Positions 8,237 to 16,077 of a stretch of DNA of 33,001 bases are shown piece after piece. The position numbers were made by a program, and so were the translations under genes. Within the stretch, counting starts at the first letter, position 1; the number at the start of each line of letters is the position of its first letter. The notes beneath the pieces are model-generated. The model made no database searches. It had not been told where the DNA came from and was given only the letters and a program-made list of their open reading frames with translations. This DNA comes from Myxococcales bacterium (GTDB lineage: Bacteria > Myxococcota_A > Polyangia > Haliangiales > Haliangiaceae), in assembly GCA_016706545.1 (NCBI GenBank), contig JADJJK010000064.1, positions 1 through 33,001 of the forward strand, read 5' to 3'.

Positions 8237-9002
8237 ATGCAACGAGCGTCGAGAAACGGTCGGGAGGCCGCTTGGTCTGGCGGCGGGCGGAGCGGGCGGC
8301 GCGGACGGGCGCGGCGCGGACGGATGTCGCGGGCGGCGCGGAAGGAGCTGGCAGCGCCGGCTGCTCCAAGCGAGCGCGTGGGCGGCGCTCGCTTGCCTGG
8401 CGCTGGCCGGGTGCGTGACCAGCTCGGAGGCTCCCGCGGTGGCGCTCGAGGTGAAGATCACCATCGTGGACTCGGACGTCACGGCGGATGGCAAGCTGCC
8501 GCTGGTGGTGCAGTTCACCGAGAGCGGCACGCTGGTGGAGCTTGCCGGCGGCGCCACCGCCGCCTGCAATGGCGTGCAGCTATCCTGGAACGGCCTGGGC
8601 TACGCCGCGCGCGTGCCGCAGGTCGCCGCGGGCGGTCAGTACGAGGTCTCGCACCTGCGCGAGGGCGTGAGCACCACCGTGGTGGTGACCGCGCCGCCGC
8701 GCCCGGTGATCACGTCGCCGGTCGCGCAGGAGCTGGTGCCGCGCTCTGCCGCCTTGCCGATAAGCTTCGTGGCCGCGGGCGCTCCGCGCGTGCGCGTCTT
8801 GGCCACCGCGCCAAACGGCATGGTGCGCGGCGAGCCGCAGGCCGACAGCGGCCTCATCACCCTGGACGCGCGCTCGCTGAGCGCGGGGGCCGGCACGCTC
8901 ACGCTCACCCGTGAGCTGGAGGGCAAGCTCAGCGGCACTGGCTTTCACGCCGCCACCTTCGCCTACTCGGTGGACAGGCAGGTGCCGGTGGTGTGGCAGT
9001 AG
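8237..9002 (+). pseudogene. Putative lipoprotein with a probable frameshift in its signal-peptide region
   Basis: The main coding frame (frame of 8415) reads upstream of its first usual start codon (GTG 8415) into QASAWAALACLALAGC and then VTSSEAP. That is a hydrophobic segment ending in a good lipobox with the cysteine at 8412-8414. There is no ATG, GTG or TTG upstream in this frame back to the stop at 8214. The well-placed ATG 8237 with GGAGG, and ATG 8324, are in another frame. A one-base frame change between about 8325 and 8360, in a GC-rich low-complexity tract, would restore a lipoprotein. The mature part (about 195 residues) is rich in beta-strand-like segments with VTAPPRPVITSPV, perhaps two Ig-like modules. 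No family was recognised. The cause could be sequencing error, real mutation or a non-standard start. Confidence 0.55.
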
Positions 9003-9031
9003 GCGCGGCGCCAGGAGCCGCTACCGCTTGG

Positions 9032-10474
9032 TCATGGACTCGGGATGGGGCAGAGGTTGCCGCCAGCGATCTCCTCGGCCACCTGCATCACGGCGGCGCC
9101 GACCTCTTCGTTGGTGCGGACCTTCGGGATCATCGCCATGCGGTTGGCCAGCTCGCGGGCCAGGCAGACGCAGGCCATCCCGTGCTCCGTCGAGCGCTTC
9201 TTGATGGCTTCGATGAGACAAGGCGAGGTGAACGAGAACAGCAGCATCGAGTCCACGGCCTGCAACTCTGGAGAGGCGCGTACCACCGGGGCTCGTCGTT
9301 GCTCCTCCTCGCTGAGCTTGGCCTGGGCGAGGGTGAGGCGCACGTACTCCGCGCAGTGCGCCTTGGCATCGGCGGGCTTGAACGTGGGAGACATCGCCAG
9401 GTCTTGCTGGCAGCCGCAGGCGTACATGTCCTTGGGCAGCGTCGACTGATCGGCGCAGGCCTTCATGGCGTTGATCATGGAGGCGATCTGCTCCGTCGTG
9501 ACGCGCTCGGGGACCGCGGCGGGGCGGGTGGCTTGCTCGGCGCTGGCGGCGTCGCGCAGCTCCTTGACGGCGCGCTGAAGCTGGGGCGTATCAAGGGCGA
9601 CGCGCAGCCGGAGGTCTTCGGCTGCGCGCTCGATCGTCGCGTCGCGCAGGGCGCGGGTCAGCTCTGACATCGAGGACGGCAAGGACTCCAGCACACGGCG
9701 CCGGAGCTCTTGTAGCTCCGCGAGCCTCGCCTCGGCGGTGCTGGCGCTCTCGAACACGGTCACCAGGTGCAGCGCCAGGCCGCGCTCCAGCGCCGCGCTG
9801 CCACCGAAGGCGGCGAGCTTGGTGGTCAGGTCTCCCGCGTGGCCCACGAACCACAGCGGTTGGCTTGCGCCCACCTTGCGCGACAGCGCGGCGAGGCGCG
9901 GATCGGTGGCGGCGCTGCTCTGGGCCAGGGCTGCCAGGTCCCGCTCGAGATCAGCACGAACGCTGGTGTTCTCGCCAAGCTCGCTGCCGCCGGCCGAGGC
10001 CATCCTGCAGAACACGCCGCCTGGCACCGCCAGATATAGCTGGGTCACTGTGGGGGCCCCGGGATCGCTGATGGTCAGCTCCAGCGCCTTGCGATCCGCG
10101 GACATCGCGGCCTTGAGCCCCGCGGCCTGGCCGCAGCGCTCGACCTCATCGAGCGAGCTCCCCTCGACGACGAAGCGGATCACGAGGTCTTCTCCGCTGA
10201 CATCGACGCTCGCCGCGAGGCGCTTCTTCGCCGCTCCCTCCGAGAGCAGGCACTTTCCCCAGGCCGTGAAGGCAGGCCTGGTGGAAGCCGAGCTCTCGAA
10301 GAGGGCGGAGCTGTCCATCCATCGCTGCATCGCGGGCAGGTCCACCACGAACACCAGGTCAGCGCCGGCTGGCAGCCGCGCCAGCGGGTTTGTGCCCTGT
10401 CCGCTGGCAGCTCGCCCACAGGCGAGCCCCCCCAAGATCAGGCCCATGACCAACACGCAACCGCTGGCTCTCAT
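9032..10474 (-). CDS. Lipoprotein of unknown function with two C-terminal Cys modules
   Basis: Starting from ATG 10474, the 480-residue protein begins with a lipoprotein signal, MRASGCVLVMGLILGGLACG, with the lipid-modified Cys at about residue 19. The body (about 30-330) contains ADLVFVVDLPAMQRW and VTQLYLAVPGG, suggesting a beta-rich fold. A helical Arg/Glu/Ala segment follows (about 250-330). The C-terminal 130 residues hold two similar cysteine patterns, one ending in YACGCQQ and one in MACVCLARE, each preceded and followed by further Cys. They look like a duplicated disulfide module of the kind seen in myxobacterial exported proteins. The frame is open to 10567, but the earlier start would bury the signal peptide. 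The stop is 29 bp from the convergent lipoprotein. Function not recognised. Confidence 0.7.
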   Translation of the reverse strand: MRASGCVLVMGLILGGLACGRAASGQGTNPLARLPAGADLVFVVDLPAMQRWMDSSALFESSASTRPAFTAWGKCLLSEGAAKKRLAASVDVSGEDLVIRFVVEGSSLDEVERCGQAAGLKAAMSADRKALELTISDPGAPTVTQLYLAVPGGVFCRMASAGGSELGENTSVRADLERDLAALAQSSAATDPRLAALSRKVGASQPLWFVGHAGDLTTKLAAFGGSAALERGLALHLVTVFESASTAEARLAELQELRRRVLESLPSSMSELTRALRDATIERAAEDLRLRVALDTPQLQRAVKELRDAASAEQATRPAAVPERVTTEQIASMINAMKACADQSTLPKDMYACGCQQDLAMSPTFKPADAKAHCAEYVRLTLAQAKLSEEEQRRAPVVRASPELQAVDSMLLFSFTSPCLIEAIKKRSTEHGMACVCLARELANRMAMIPKVRTNEEVGAAVMQVAEEIAGGNLCPIPSP

Positions 10475-10618
10475 CGCCGCGCTGTAGCGCGCCACGCTGC
10501 TGCTCGTCAAGCGGGTGGACACCCGGCACCTCTGGCCGTTGACGGGTGCGGTATCGTCGGCAGCCAACCGCGGCCAGCCGTAGCTAACCGTGCGCCTGGC
10601 GAGCGCAAGAAGGAACCC
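10475..10618. promoter_or_regulatory. Divergent intergenic region
   Basis: This 144-bp gap lies between the Cys-module lipoprotein (minus) and the orphan gene (plus). It should hold promoters for both. No recognisable boxes or operator repeat were found. Confidence 0.3.
10610..10614 (+). promoter_or_regulatory. Shine-Dalgarno AAGGA deciding the GTG 10619 start
   Basis: AAGGA within AAGAAGGAA lies four bases upstream of GTG 10619, supporting this non-ATG start for the orphan gene. Confidence 0.55.
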
Positions 10619-11173
10619 GTGCAGTATCAGTTAACAAATGAGGATCTCCCCTATCTGCGAGCCATTCTTCGAAGGGTCGGTGTGAGCGACGAAGAGAGCC
10701 TCGAGAGCTGCCTTGGGACCGTCGAAGTCGTATCCGAAGAGGAGGTCGCAACGACGTCGAATGTCGAGGTCGAGCTCGGTGGCGAGAGCCATGCCGAGTA
10801 CCTCGCCAAGATCGTCTGTGACTTGCTGATCCGAGCGCGGGCGCATGCGGACTCATCACCGCCCGATCCGGAGAAACGAAAGATCGGTACTACGAGCAAG
10901 GCCGACAGCGACTTCGACATTCGATGGATACCTGGACATGACCATCACGACTCGCTGCCCGAGCAGCCTGGTGGTGGAGCGATCGTCTCCGGGCTAGGCG
11001 GCAGCCAGGTCGAGATCGGCGTGGAGGTGTGGAAGGCTGCCCAAGAAGCGTTCAAAGACTTCAACAAGTGGTTGAATGAGGGCGGCAAGAAAGCGCCTGG
11101 TCCACACAAGAAGCACAAGGTCGTTCACCACCCAGGGAAGCAATGGCTCGACCCAGGCTGGCACGAGCGGTAG
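10619..11173 (+). CDS. Orphan hypothetical protein, His-rich C-terminus, lower-GC gene
   Basis: A 184-residue protein from GTG 10619, preceded by AAGGA. The N-terminal 80 residues are acidic and probably helical (LTNEDLPYLRAILRRVGV; EYLAKIVCDLLIRARAHAD). The middle is a charged linker with HDHHD. The C-terminal 45 residues include a helix, VWKAAQEAFKDFNKWLNE, and then a basic His-rich tail. No signal peptide, membrane helix or known motif was recognised. Base composition is visibly less GC-rich than both neighbours, with codons such as TTA, ATC and AAG more common, which suggests recent acquisition. Function is unknown; a small accessory or toxin/effector-like protein is possible but unsupported. 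Confidence 0.68.
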   Translation: MQYQLTNEDLPYLRAILRRVGVSDEESLESCLGTVEVVSEEEVATTSNVEVELGGESHAEYLAKIVCDLLIRARAHADSSPPDPEKRKIGTTSKADSDFDIRWIPGHDHHDSLPEQPGGGAIVSGLGGSQVEIGVEVWKAAQEAFKDFNKWLNEGGKKAPGPHKKHKVVHHPGKQWLDPGWHER

Positions 11174-11186
11174 CCCGGGCGAGGCG

Positions 11187-11576
11187 CTAGCTCAGGTCGG
11201 TGATGCGGGTGATGAGGTCGCCGCGCAGCTCGAAGAACGAGGCCCCGCGCAGGCGTAGCACCTGGCCCCGCTCCAGGCCATCGGGCAGGTCCATGGCCAC
11301 CACGGCCTCGTAGTCGACGAGGAGGGCACAGCGCGTCAGCTCCCCTTGCTCCTGGCACACCGCCTGGCGGACGGTCTGGGTGCGCGCGCTCATCAGGCTG
11401 GCGGTCTGTCGCGCGAGCTGCTCCAGCGACTCCTTGCCCTCGGTGCGCACCGACTCGGTGGCGTTGGACACGTGATCGAAGATGATGTCATCCGCCATCG
11501 TCGCCAGCATGGCATCGACGTCTATCGCATTGTACGCGGCGAGGTAGCGAGCAACAGGAGCTGGCAGATCGACCAT
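11187..11576 (-). CDS. NTF2/SnoaL-like fold protein
   Basis: About 129 residues from ATG 11576. The start VARYLAAYNAIDVDAMLATMADDIIFDH is the classic first helix and acidic turn of the SnoaL-like/NTF2-like family. The LRGASFFELRGDLITRITDLS ending matches the last strands of that cone-shaped fold. Members act as small isomerases, hydrolases or ligand-binding proteins; no catalytic set can be assigned here. The frame is open upstream to 11615, but the family start fits Met 14 of that frame. It converges on the orphan gene with only 13 bp between stops. Confidence 0.8.
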   Translation of the reverse strand: MVDLPAPVARYLAAYNAIDVDAMLATMADDIIFDHVSNATESVRTEGKESLEQLARQTASLMSARTQTVRQAVCQEQGELTRCALLVDYEAVVAMDLPDGLERGQVLRLRGASFFELRGDLITRITDLS

Positions 11577-11681
11577 GCAGCAGTGTGGACCGCTTCGCGG
11601 CGCGCCGCCAGTCATGGGCCGCTGAGGCTGTCAGGCGCGGGTCGACGGCCAGGCACGGATCCCGAGGTGTCGCGGAAACCT

Positions 11682-11749
11682 CCGCGGAAACGTGGGGGTG
11701 ATCCAAGTCGCAGCGCGTTTCCGCGGAACCCGCGTGCCTGTGGACGGTG
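11682..11749 (+). repeat. Left arm of a long inverted repeat
   Basis: The reverse complement of this 68-bp arm aligns with 12121-12188. The core 11698-11728 (31 bp) matches 12142-12172 perfectly, and the outer blocks CCGCGGAAACGT and CTGTGGACGGTG also pair. It contains two TCCGCGGA palindromes (11681-11688, 11720-11727). Confidence 0.88.
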
Positions 11750-11817
11750 GCGCGGGCGGGTCCAAGACCAATGCCGATCGGTTGGCGCCACGCATTTTGA
11801 GGTCCGCTAGCCCCACC

Positions 11818-11871
11818 ACCGTGATGGACCTCCCTACCGTGATGGACCCACCCACCGTGCTGGGCTGCCCC
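11818..11871. repeat. Three 18-bp tandem repeats
   Basis: Units begin at 11818, 11836 and 11854, each starting ACCGTG(A/C)TGG and becoming more divergent. They lie between the inverted arms. Confidence 0.75.
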
Positions 11872-12120
11872 ACCTCCCACGCGCTCACCCTTGAACTCCC
11901 CTGGCGATCCGCTCTGCGTTCTGGGTTCTGGTACAAGAAAAAAAACTCAGGGTTCTGAAAACAGCAGGGGCTGTGCGGCGGTGTGGAGAGGCGCGCCGCC
12001 CTCCCAGGCACGCCTGCTGCACCTGGCCCTCCTGCGCCTCTCCAAGGGCTGTGGTCAAGCGCGCGGCGTACGCGCATCTCGCATGCCCAGGCTCGACGGG
12101 CGCGGTTGTCCATAGCCCGA

Positions 12121-12188
12121 CACCGTCCACAGCCCCGAAGCTTCCGCGGAAACGCGCTGCGACTTGGATCACACTACGTTTCCGCGGG
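12121..12188 (-). repeat. Right arm of a long inverted repeat
   Basis: Partner of 11682-11749, of equal length, with a 31-bp perfect core (12142-12172). It holds the palindrome TTCCGCGGAA at 12142-12151 and a partial copy at 12180-12187. The 371 bp between arms is too long for an efficient RNA hairpin, so a DNA-level role or a transposition remnant is more likely. Confidence 0.88.
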
Positions 12189-12231
12189 GGGGTCCGCGAT
12201 TTCTTCGCGCGCGTCCGCCCACCAGACGCGA

Positions 12232-12295
12232 TCACCAAATCAAGATCTACTATCCAATATCCATATCAAATACAAACATTCTTCTTGACACATAT
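12232..12295 (+). promoter_or_regulatory. AT-rich pocket, possible promoter of the HNH gene
   Basis: About 60 bp of strikingly AT-rich sequence in a very GC-rich setting, ending in a TTGACA (12286-12291). No convincing -10 box follows at 16-18 bp. The placement just upstream of the DUF222-HNH coding region suggests a promoter, but this is weak. Confidence 0.3.
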
Positions 12296-12441
12296 CGCGA
12301 CAGCGCACCCTCCGCGCCGCCAACTCGCCGCGATCTCTTCCCCCGCGGCCTCTGCGCGCGCTACATGCCCCTTCTACCCGCGTCCCCCACGAAAAATCGC
12401 GCTACCCGCGCTTCCGCGGCACCTGGGCACGCCAGTCGCGG

Positions 12442-14194
12442 CTCGGCGAACACATCGCCGAGCAGCGGTCCACCTGGACGCGGCCATGCATCGCCTGCTC
12501 GCCGACCTGCGGACGTTCGACGCGGCCGGCGGCTGGTACCGCCAGGGCTTTGGCACCTGCGCCCACTGGCTGAGCTGGCGGAGTCGGCTGGGATCTTGGC
12601 ACTGCGCGCGAGCATCTTCGAGTGGCCAGAGCACTGCACACCTGCCTCGGTATCAGAGGCACTGTCTGCCGGGAAGATCTCGTATTCCAACACGCGCGCC
12701 ATCACTCGGGTGGCCACCGCCGCCACCGAAGCGGTGCTCCTGGGCTACGCGCAGCACTGCACCGCCAGCCAGCTCGAGACCGTGTGCCGCAAGGTCGGCG
12801 TGCTCGGCGCAGACGCCGCCAGCCGAGCTGCGCGCCCACACGACAGCGAGCGCTACGTGGCGCATACGACGACGGCCGCTGGCATGGTGTGCGTGAAGGC
12901 CTGCCTGCGCCCCGACGAGGCCGCGCTGCTGCTTCAGGTGCTGCAGCAAGCCGCGGTGGACTGCACGCGCGAGCCGGCAGAGGCTTCCGCAGAGGTTGCT
13001 GACGTTTCCGCGGAATCGTCAGCACCTGCCGAGCGAGCGACGGGGGCTTCCGCGGAGACGCGGAGCATCGTCACTACGACCACCACCGCGCGCCGCCCGT
13101 ACAACCGCGCCGATGGCCTGATGGCCCTGGTCCACAGCTACGCACGGGGCGGTAGCGCCGAGCGTTCTCCCGTCGAGCTGATCGTCACCGTGCCCGTGGC
13201 GCTGCTGCAGCAGTCCGCCGCGACCACCGACTCAGCCACCGGCACCTCCGACTCCACCGCCGACATCTCCCCAACCACCGTCCCCGCGCCCCTCTCCTTC
13301 ACCGATCGCGGCGCCTCGCTGCCGGTGGCCCTCACCGTCGAGACCGATCTTGCGCTCTCTCCGCAAGCCACTCGCCGCCTGGCCTGCGACTGCGGCCTGG
13401 TCGTCGCCACCGTCGCCGCAGCTACCGTCACCGACGCAGCCCCGCTCTCCGTCGGCCGCAAGACCCGCACCCTCCCCGCCGCCCTCAAACGCGCCTTGCT
13501 ACTGCGCGACCGCACCTGCCGCTTCCCTGGCTGCGATCACCGCCTCTTCCTCGAGGGCCACCACCTGCAGCACTGGGCCGATGGCGGCGAGACCAATCTC
13601 GACAATCTCGCGCTGCTCTGCTCGCTCCACCACGCCTACGTCCACGAGCGCGGCTATCGCATCACGCAGTCTGCCACTGGCGCGCTCGCCTTCGAAGATC
13701 CGCAGGGCCGCGCCGTCGTCCCGCTGCCGCCGCGCCCCGCGCCGCCGCTGCTCGGCTGGCCTGCGCTGCGCGCCGCCAACGCCGCCCTGCCGCTAACAGC
13801 CACCACCGGCCAGTGCCGCTGGCGGGGCGAGCGCGTCGATAGCTGGGACGCCGCTGCCACCATCACGCGCATCCAGCGCCGCGCCGACGCAGCTGCGGCC
13901 CCTGCCGCCGCTGCACCTTCCGCCCATGCCACGCCACTCGCCGCAGCATCGCCAGCATCCTTGCTGCCTGCGTTCCCCCGCACACCCTCACCTCCCTCGC
14001 CACTCTCATCTCGCGCCGATCCCCCGCTCGATCCTGACGGCCTCCCGCAGCGCGGCCGCTGGGACGACCTCGACCGCCACAGCGCCATCGAGCGCTGGGT
14101 CCTCGCCGAGATGGAGGCGACCGGCGTCGACCCGCTCTCCGTCGGCCGCCCCTTGCCGGACCACCTGCAGCACCCGTCGCAGCGTCGGTCGTAG
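12442..14194 (+). pseudogene. DUF222-HNH endonuclease (13E12-repeat family), frame-disrupted
   Basis: The C-terminal part is intact from about 12645 to the TAG at 14194. It has SEALSAGKISYSNTRAITRV (DUF222), a long linker, then an HNH nuclease with TCRFPGCDHR, FLEGHHLQHWADGG, NLDNLALLC and LHHAYVHE. The conserved DUF222 N-terminus is spread over other frames: LGEHIAEQ at 12442 (frame of 12442), then HLDAAMHRLLADLR through TCAHWLSWR (frame of 12486), then VGWDLGTAREHLRVARALHT (frame of 12583), then the long frame. Simple repair needs one missing base near 12466, one extra near 12580 and one extra near 12637. The long frame itself opens at 12164, but its first 150 residues do not look like the family. 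Such genes are multicopy and often mobile-associated. Causes could be real decay or sequencing error. The true start is unknown; ATG 12365 is possible. Confidence 0.72.
12983..13066 (+). repeat. Degenerate 21-bp repeats coding for (A/V)SAE heptads
   Basis: In the DUF222-HNH linker, units at 12983, 13004 and 13046 (21-bp register, one degenerate unit at 13025) each begin G(C/T)TTCCGC(A/G)GA and encode ASAE, VSAE and ASAE. The same TTCCGCGGAA palindrome occurs in the non-coding inverted arms upstream. Confidence 0.6.
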
Positions 14195-14318
14195 CGTAGC
14201 GGTCGTAGCGTCCGTCGAACCATCCGGCCTAGCCCACGAGCCTACGACGACCCCGCCCGTCGAGCTTGTTACCGATGCGGTGTCAAATCAGCCGCTCAGC
14301 AAGCGCGGGCGCAATCGC
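14195..14318. other. Convergent intergenic region
   Basis: This 124-bp gap lies between the HNH gene and the dioxygenase stop. A direct repeat GGTCGTAGCGT straddles the HNH stop (about 14187-14211). No clear terminator hairpin was seen. Confidence 0.4.
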
Positions 14319-15224
14319 TCACGCCGGGGCGTAGGGCACGGTGTTGTCGCGGACGCCGCGGCCGCGGACCTTGCGCACGGCGCTCATGACGGTGGTGTAG
14401 CCGGAGAGGACGGCGGTCTTCAGGGCGTCACGTGAGGCGGATTGTCCGATGGGCTTGGGGGTGAGGCCGAGCCGGCGCAGGGCGGCGTTGCCGCGATAGA
14501 GCATCTCGTTGTCGCGGGTGGAGGCGGTGTAGTAGGTGAAGCTGATGGTGATCGAGGGCTCATCGCCGTTCTCCACCATGTGGCCGGCGGTGGAGGGCAT
14601 GTAGCCGCCCATGCCGGGGACCAGATCGAAGATCTTGGCGCGCTGGCGGTGGGCCTCTTTCCAGGTCACGAGCTCGCGCGAGTGCTCGTCGTGAAACAGC
14701 TCGAGCGCGCGCTCACTGACCACCTCGCGATCGAACGGATCCCAGGTGTAGAGCCGCTTCTTGCCGCGGATCTGCAGGATGAAGTTGTGCTCGTGATCGA
14801 TATGAAACGGGGTGACGGCGCCCGGCGAGGTCACGAAGATCCAGCCGGCGCGGTAGCTCATGCCGGGGTCCTTGGACTCGATGATCGGCTGTAGCTCGTC
14901 CAGGATCTCATCGATGAAGCGGCGGTACACCGGATCCGCTTGTACGTTGAGCAGCGACATCCACGCATTGGCCTGGCCGATGTCCGCCAGCATCTCGGCG
15001 GCGGTCTTGCGGTTGGGGTGCAGGTTGGGCGCGTCGGCGAAGCTTGTGCCAGCGGTGGCGGCGGCGTTGTGTGTGCGGACGAGCTTGCGGCCTTGCTGGC
15101 GCTTGCCCAGCTCGATGAGCGAATCGAGCTGCAAGAGAGGATGGCTGCCGAGGTCGTGGGTGAGCGCCTGGATTCTCCAGGGCTCGAACGTGGAGGGATC
15201 GACGTGAATGCGCGGGCCGCTCAT
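14319..15224 (-). CDS. JmjC/cupin_8-like Fe(II)/2-oxoglutarate-dependent dioxygenase
   Basis: A 301-residue protein from ATG 15224, with AGGGG a few bases upstream. The central jelly-roll has TPFHIDHEHNFILQIRGKKR (about 135-154), with HxD giving two iron ligands and the GKKRLYTWDP strand typical of cupin_8/JmjC proteins. The third ligand is probably the His of AGHMVENGDEPS (about 215), followed by ITISFTYYT. The family hydroxylates amino acids, proteins or small molecules; the substrate is unknown. It is divergent from the methyltransferase gene with 37 bp between starts, and both flank the NRPS-PKS locus, so a tailoring role is possible but unproven. The frame is open upstream to 15299, overlapping the neighbour. 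Confidence 0.8.
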   Translation of the reverse strand: MSGPRIHVDPSTFEPWRIQALTHDLGSHPLLQLDSLIELGKRQQGRKLVRTHNAAATAGTSFADAPNLHPNRKTAAEMLADIGQANAWMSLLNVQADPVYRRFIDEILDELQPIIESKDPGMSYRAGWIFVTSPGAVTPFHIDHEHNFILQIRGKKRLYTWDPFDREVVSERALELFHDEHSRELVTWKEAHRQRAKIFDLVPGMGGYMPSTAGHMVENGDEPSITISFTYYTASTRDNEMLYRGNAALRRLGLTPKPIGQSASRDALKTAVLSGYTTVMSAVRKVRGRGVRDNTVPYAPA

Positions 15225-15261
15225 GGCCCCTGATTCTACGCTGCCTGATAGAATGTGAAAC

Positions 15262-16077
15262 GTGGGAATCATCGATGTTGGCAAGCGCATCTCGAACAAC
15301 GCCTGGCGGCTGCCGCTGGTGGGGCAGGTGCTAGAGGCGGACTATGCGCGCAGCTTCGCGCGGCGGCCGCCCAACCGGTTTCGCGGCGTCTACGCGACCT
15401 TCGCCGAGGCGGAGGCGTCGGTCCCGGGCGGCGAACGTCTCGGGTATGACCACGCGGAGCTCGCTGGTATGTACCGGCACCGAATGGAGAAGGCCTGTCA
15501 GAGCGACTACGCTGTGCTGTTCTGGCTCCGGAAGATCCTGGATGCCAAGCCAGCGTCGTTCGTGTTCGATCTGGGCGGCCACGTGGGCGTCTCCTACCAC
15601 GGCTGGCGCAAGTACCTCGACTACAAGCCTGGCCTGCGCTGGCTGGTGGAGGACGTGCCCGCCATCATCAAGGTCGGCGCGGAGCTGGCGGCCGAGCGCG
15701 ACAGCCCAGGCCTGGCCTTCACCAGCGATCTTGGCGATTCGCGCGGCTGCGATGTGTTCCTGGCGGCCGGCTCGCTGCAGTACGTGGAGGAGTCGTTGCC
15801 CTCCATCCTGGTGCGCAGCGGACCGCTGCCGCGGCACCTCATCCTCAACAAGATGCCGGTGTACGACGGCGAGACGTTCTACACCGTGCAGTCGACAGGG
15901 CGCGCGTTCCATGCCTATCGCATCTACAGCCGCGCCGAGCTGGTGGGCAGCGTGACCTCGCTGGGCTACTCGCTGGTGGACGACTGGGAGAACCGCGAGC
16001 AGCACTGCGAGATCCCGTTCACGCGCGGGCGCGACATCGATGCCTACAGCGGCTACTACTTCACGCGCAACGCATAG
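15262..16077 (+). CDS. TIGR04325/LIC12133-family putative methyltransferase
   Basis: A 271-residue protein from GTG 15262. The N-terminal FRGVYATFAEAEASVP and the central FVFDLGGHVGVSYHGWRKYL (about 95-114) are the signature of the TIGR04325 putative methyltransferases, often found in polysaccharide or secondary-metabolite clusters. LRWLVEDVPAI and FLAAGSLQYVEESLP match later SAM-fold motifs. Substrate is unknown. Its 3' end overlaps the convergent GT-C gene by 22 bp (16056-16077). An earlier ATG lies in a different frame, so GTG is the only sensible start. Confidence 0.82.
   Translation: MGIIDVGKRISNNAWRLPLVGQVLEADYARSFARRPPNRFRGVYATFAEAEASVPGGERLGYDHAELAGMYRHRMEKACQSDYAVLFWLRKILDAKPASFVFDLGGHVGVSYHGWRKYLDYKPGLRWLVEDVPAIIKVGAELAAERDSPGLAFTSDLGDSRGCDVFLAAGSLQYVEESLPSILVRSGPLPRHLILNKMPVYDGETFYTVQSTGRAFHAYRIYSRAELVGSVTSLGYSLVDDWENREQHCEIPFTRGRDIDAYSGYYFTRNA

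Larger units (their letters stand above)
11577..12441. other. Gene-free accessory segment upstream of the HNH gene
   Basis: About 865 bp without a gene I can support. It contains a pair of 68-bp inverted arms, three 18-bp tandem repeats (11818-11871), an A8 run at 11938-11945 flanked by direct repeats GGGTTCTG (11923-11930 and 11950-11957), and an AT-rich pocket at about 12232-12295. Short open frames on both strands are present but lack family signals. The arms read VIQVAARFRG inward on each strand, a consequence of the inverted repeat. Confidence 0.7.

Noticed and set aside
11938..11960. A8/T8 run as a minus-strand Rho-independent terminator
   Set aside because: No stable GC stem precedes the T-run on the minus strand and no minus-strand gene ends here.
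11631..12238. Overlapping short open frames on both strands between the inverted arms
   Set aside because: No family signal or ribosome site; shared peptide VIQVAARFRG is explained by the inverted repeat.
12286..12314. Full sigma70 promoter at the TTGACA
   Set aside because: No acceptable -10 box at 16-18 bp; kept only as a low-confidence AT-rich pocket.
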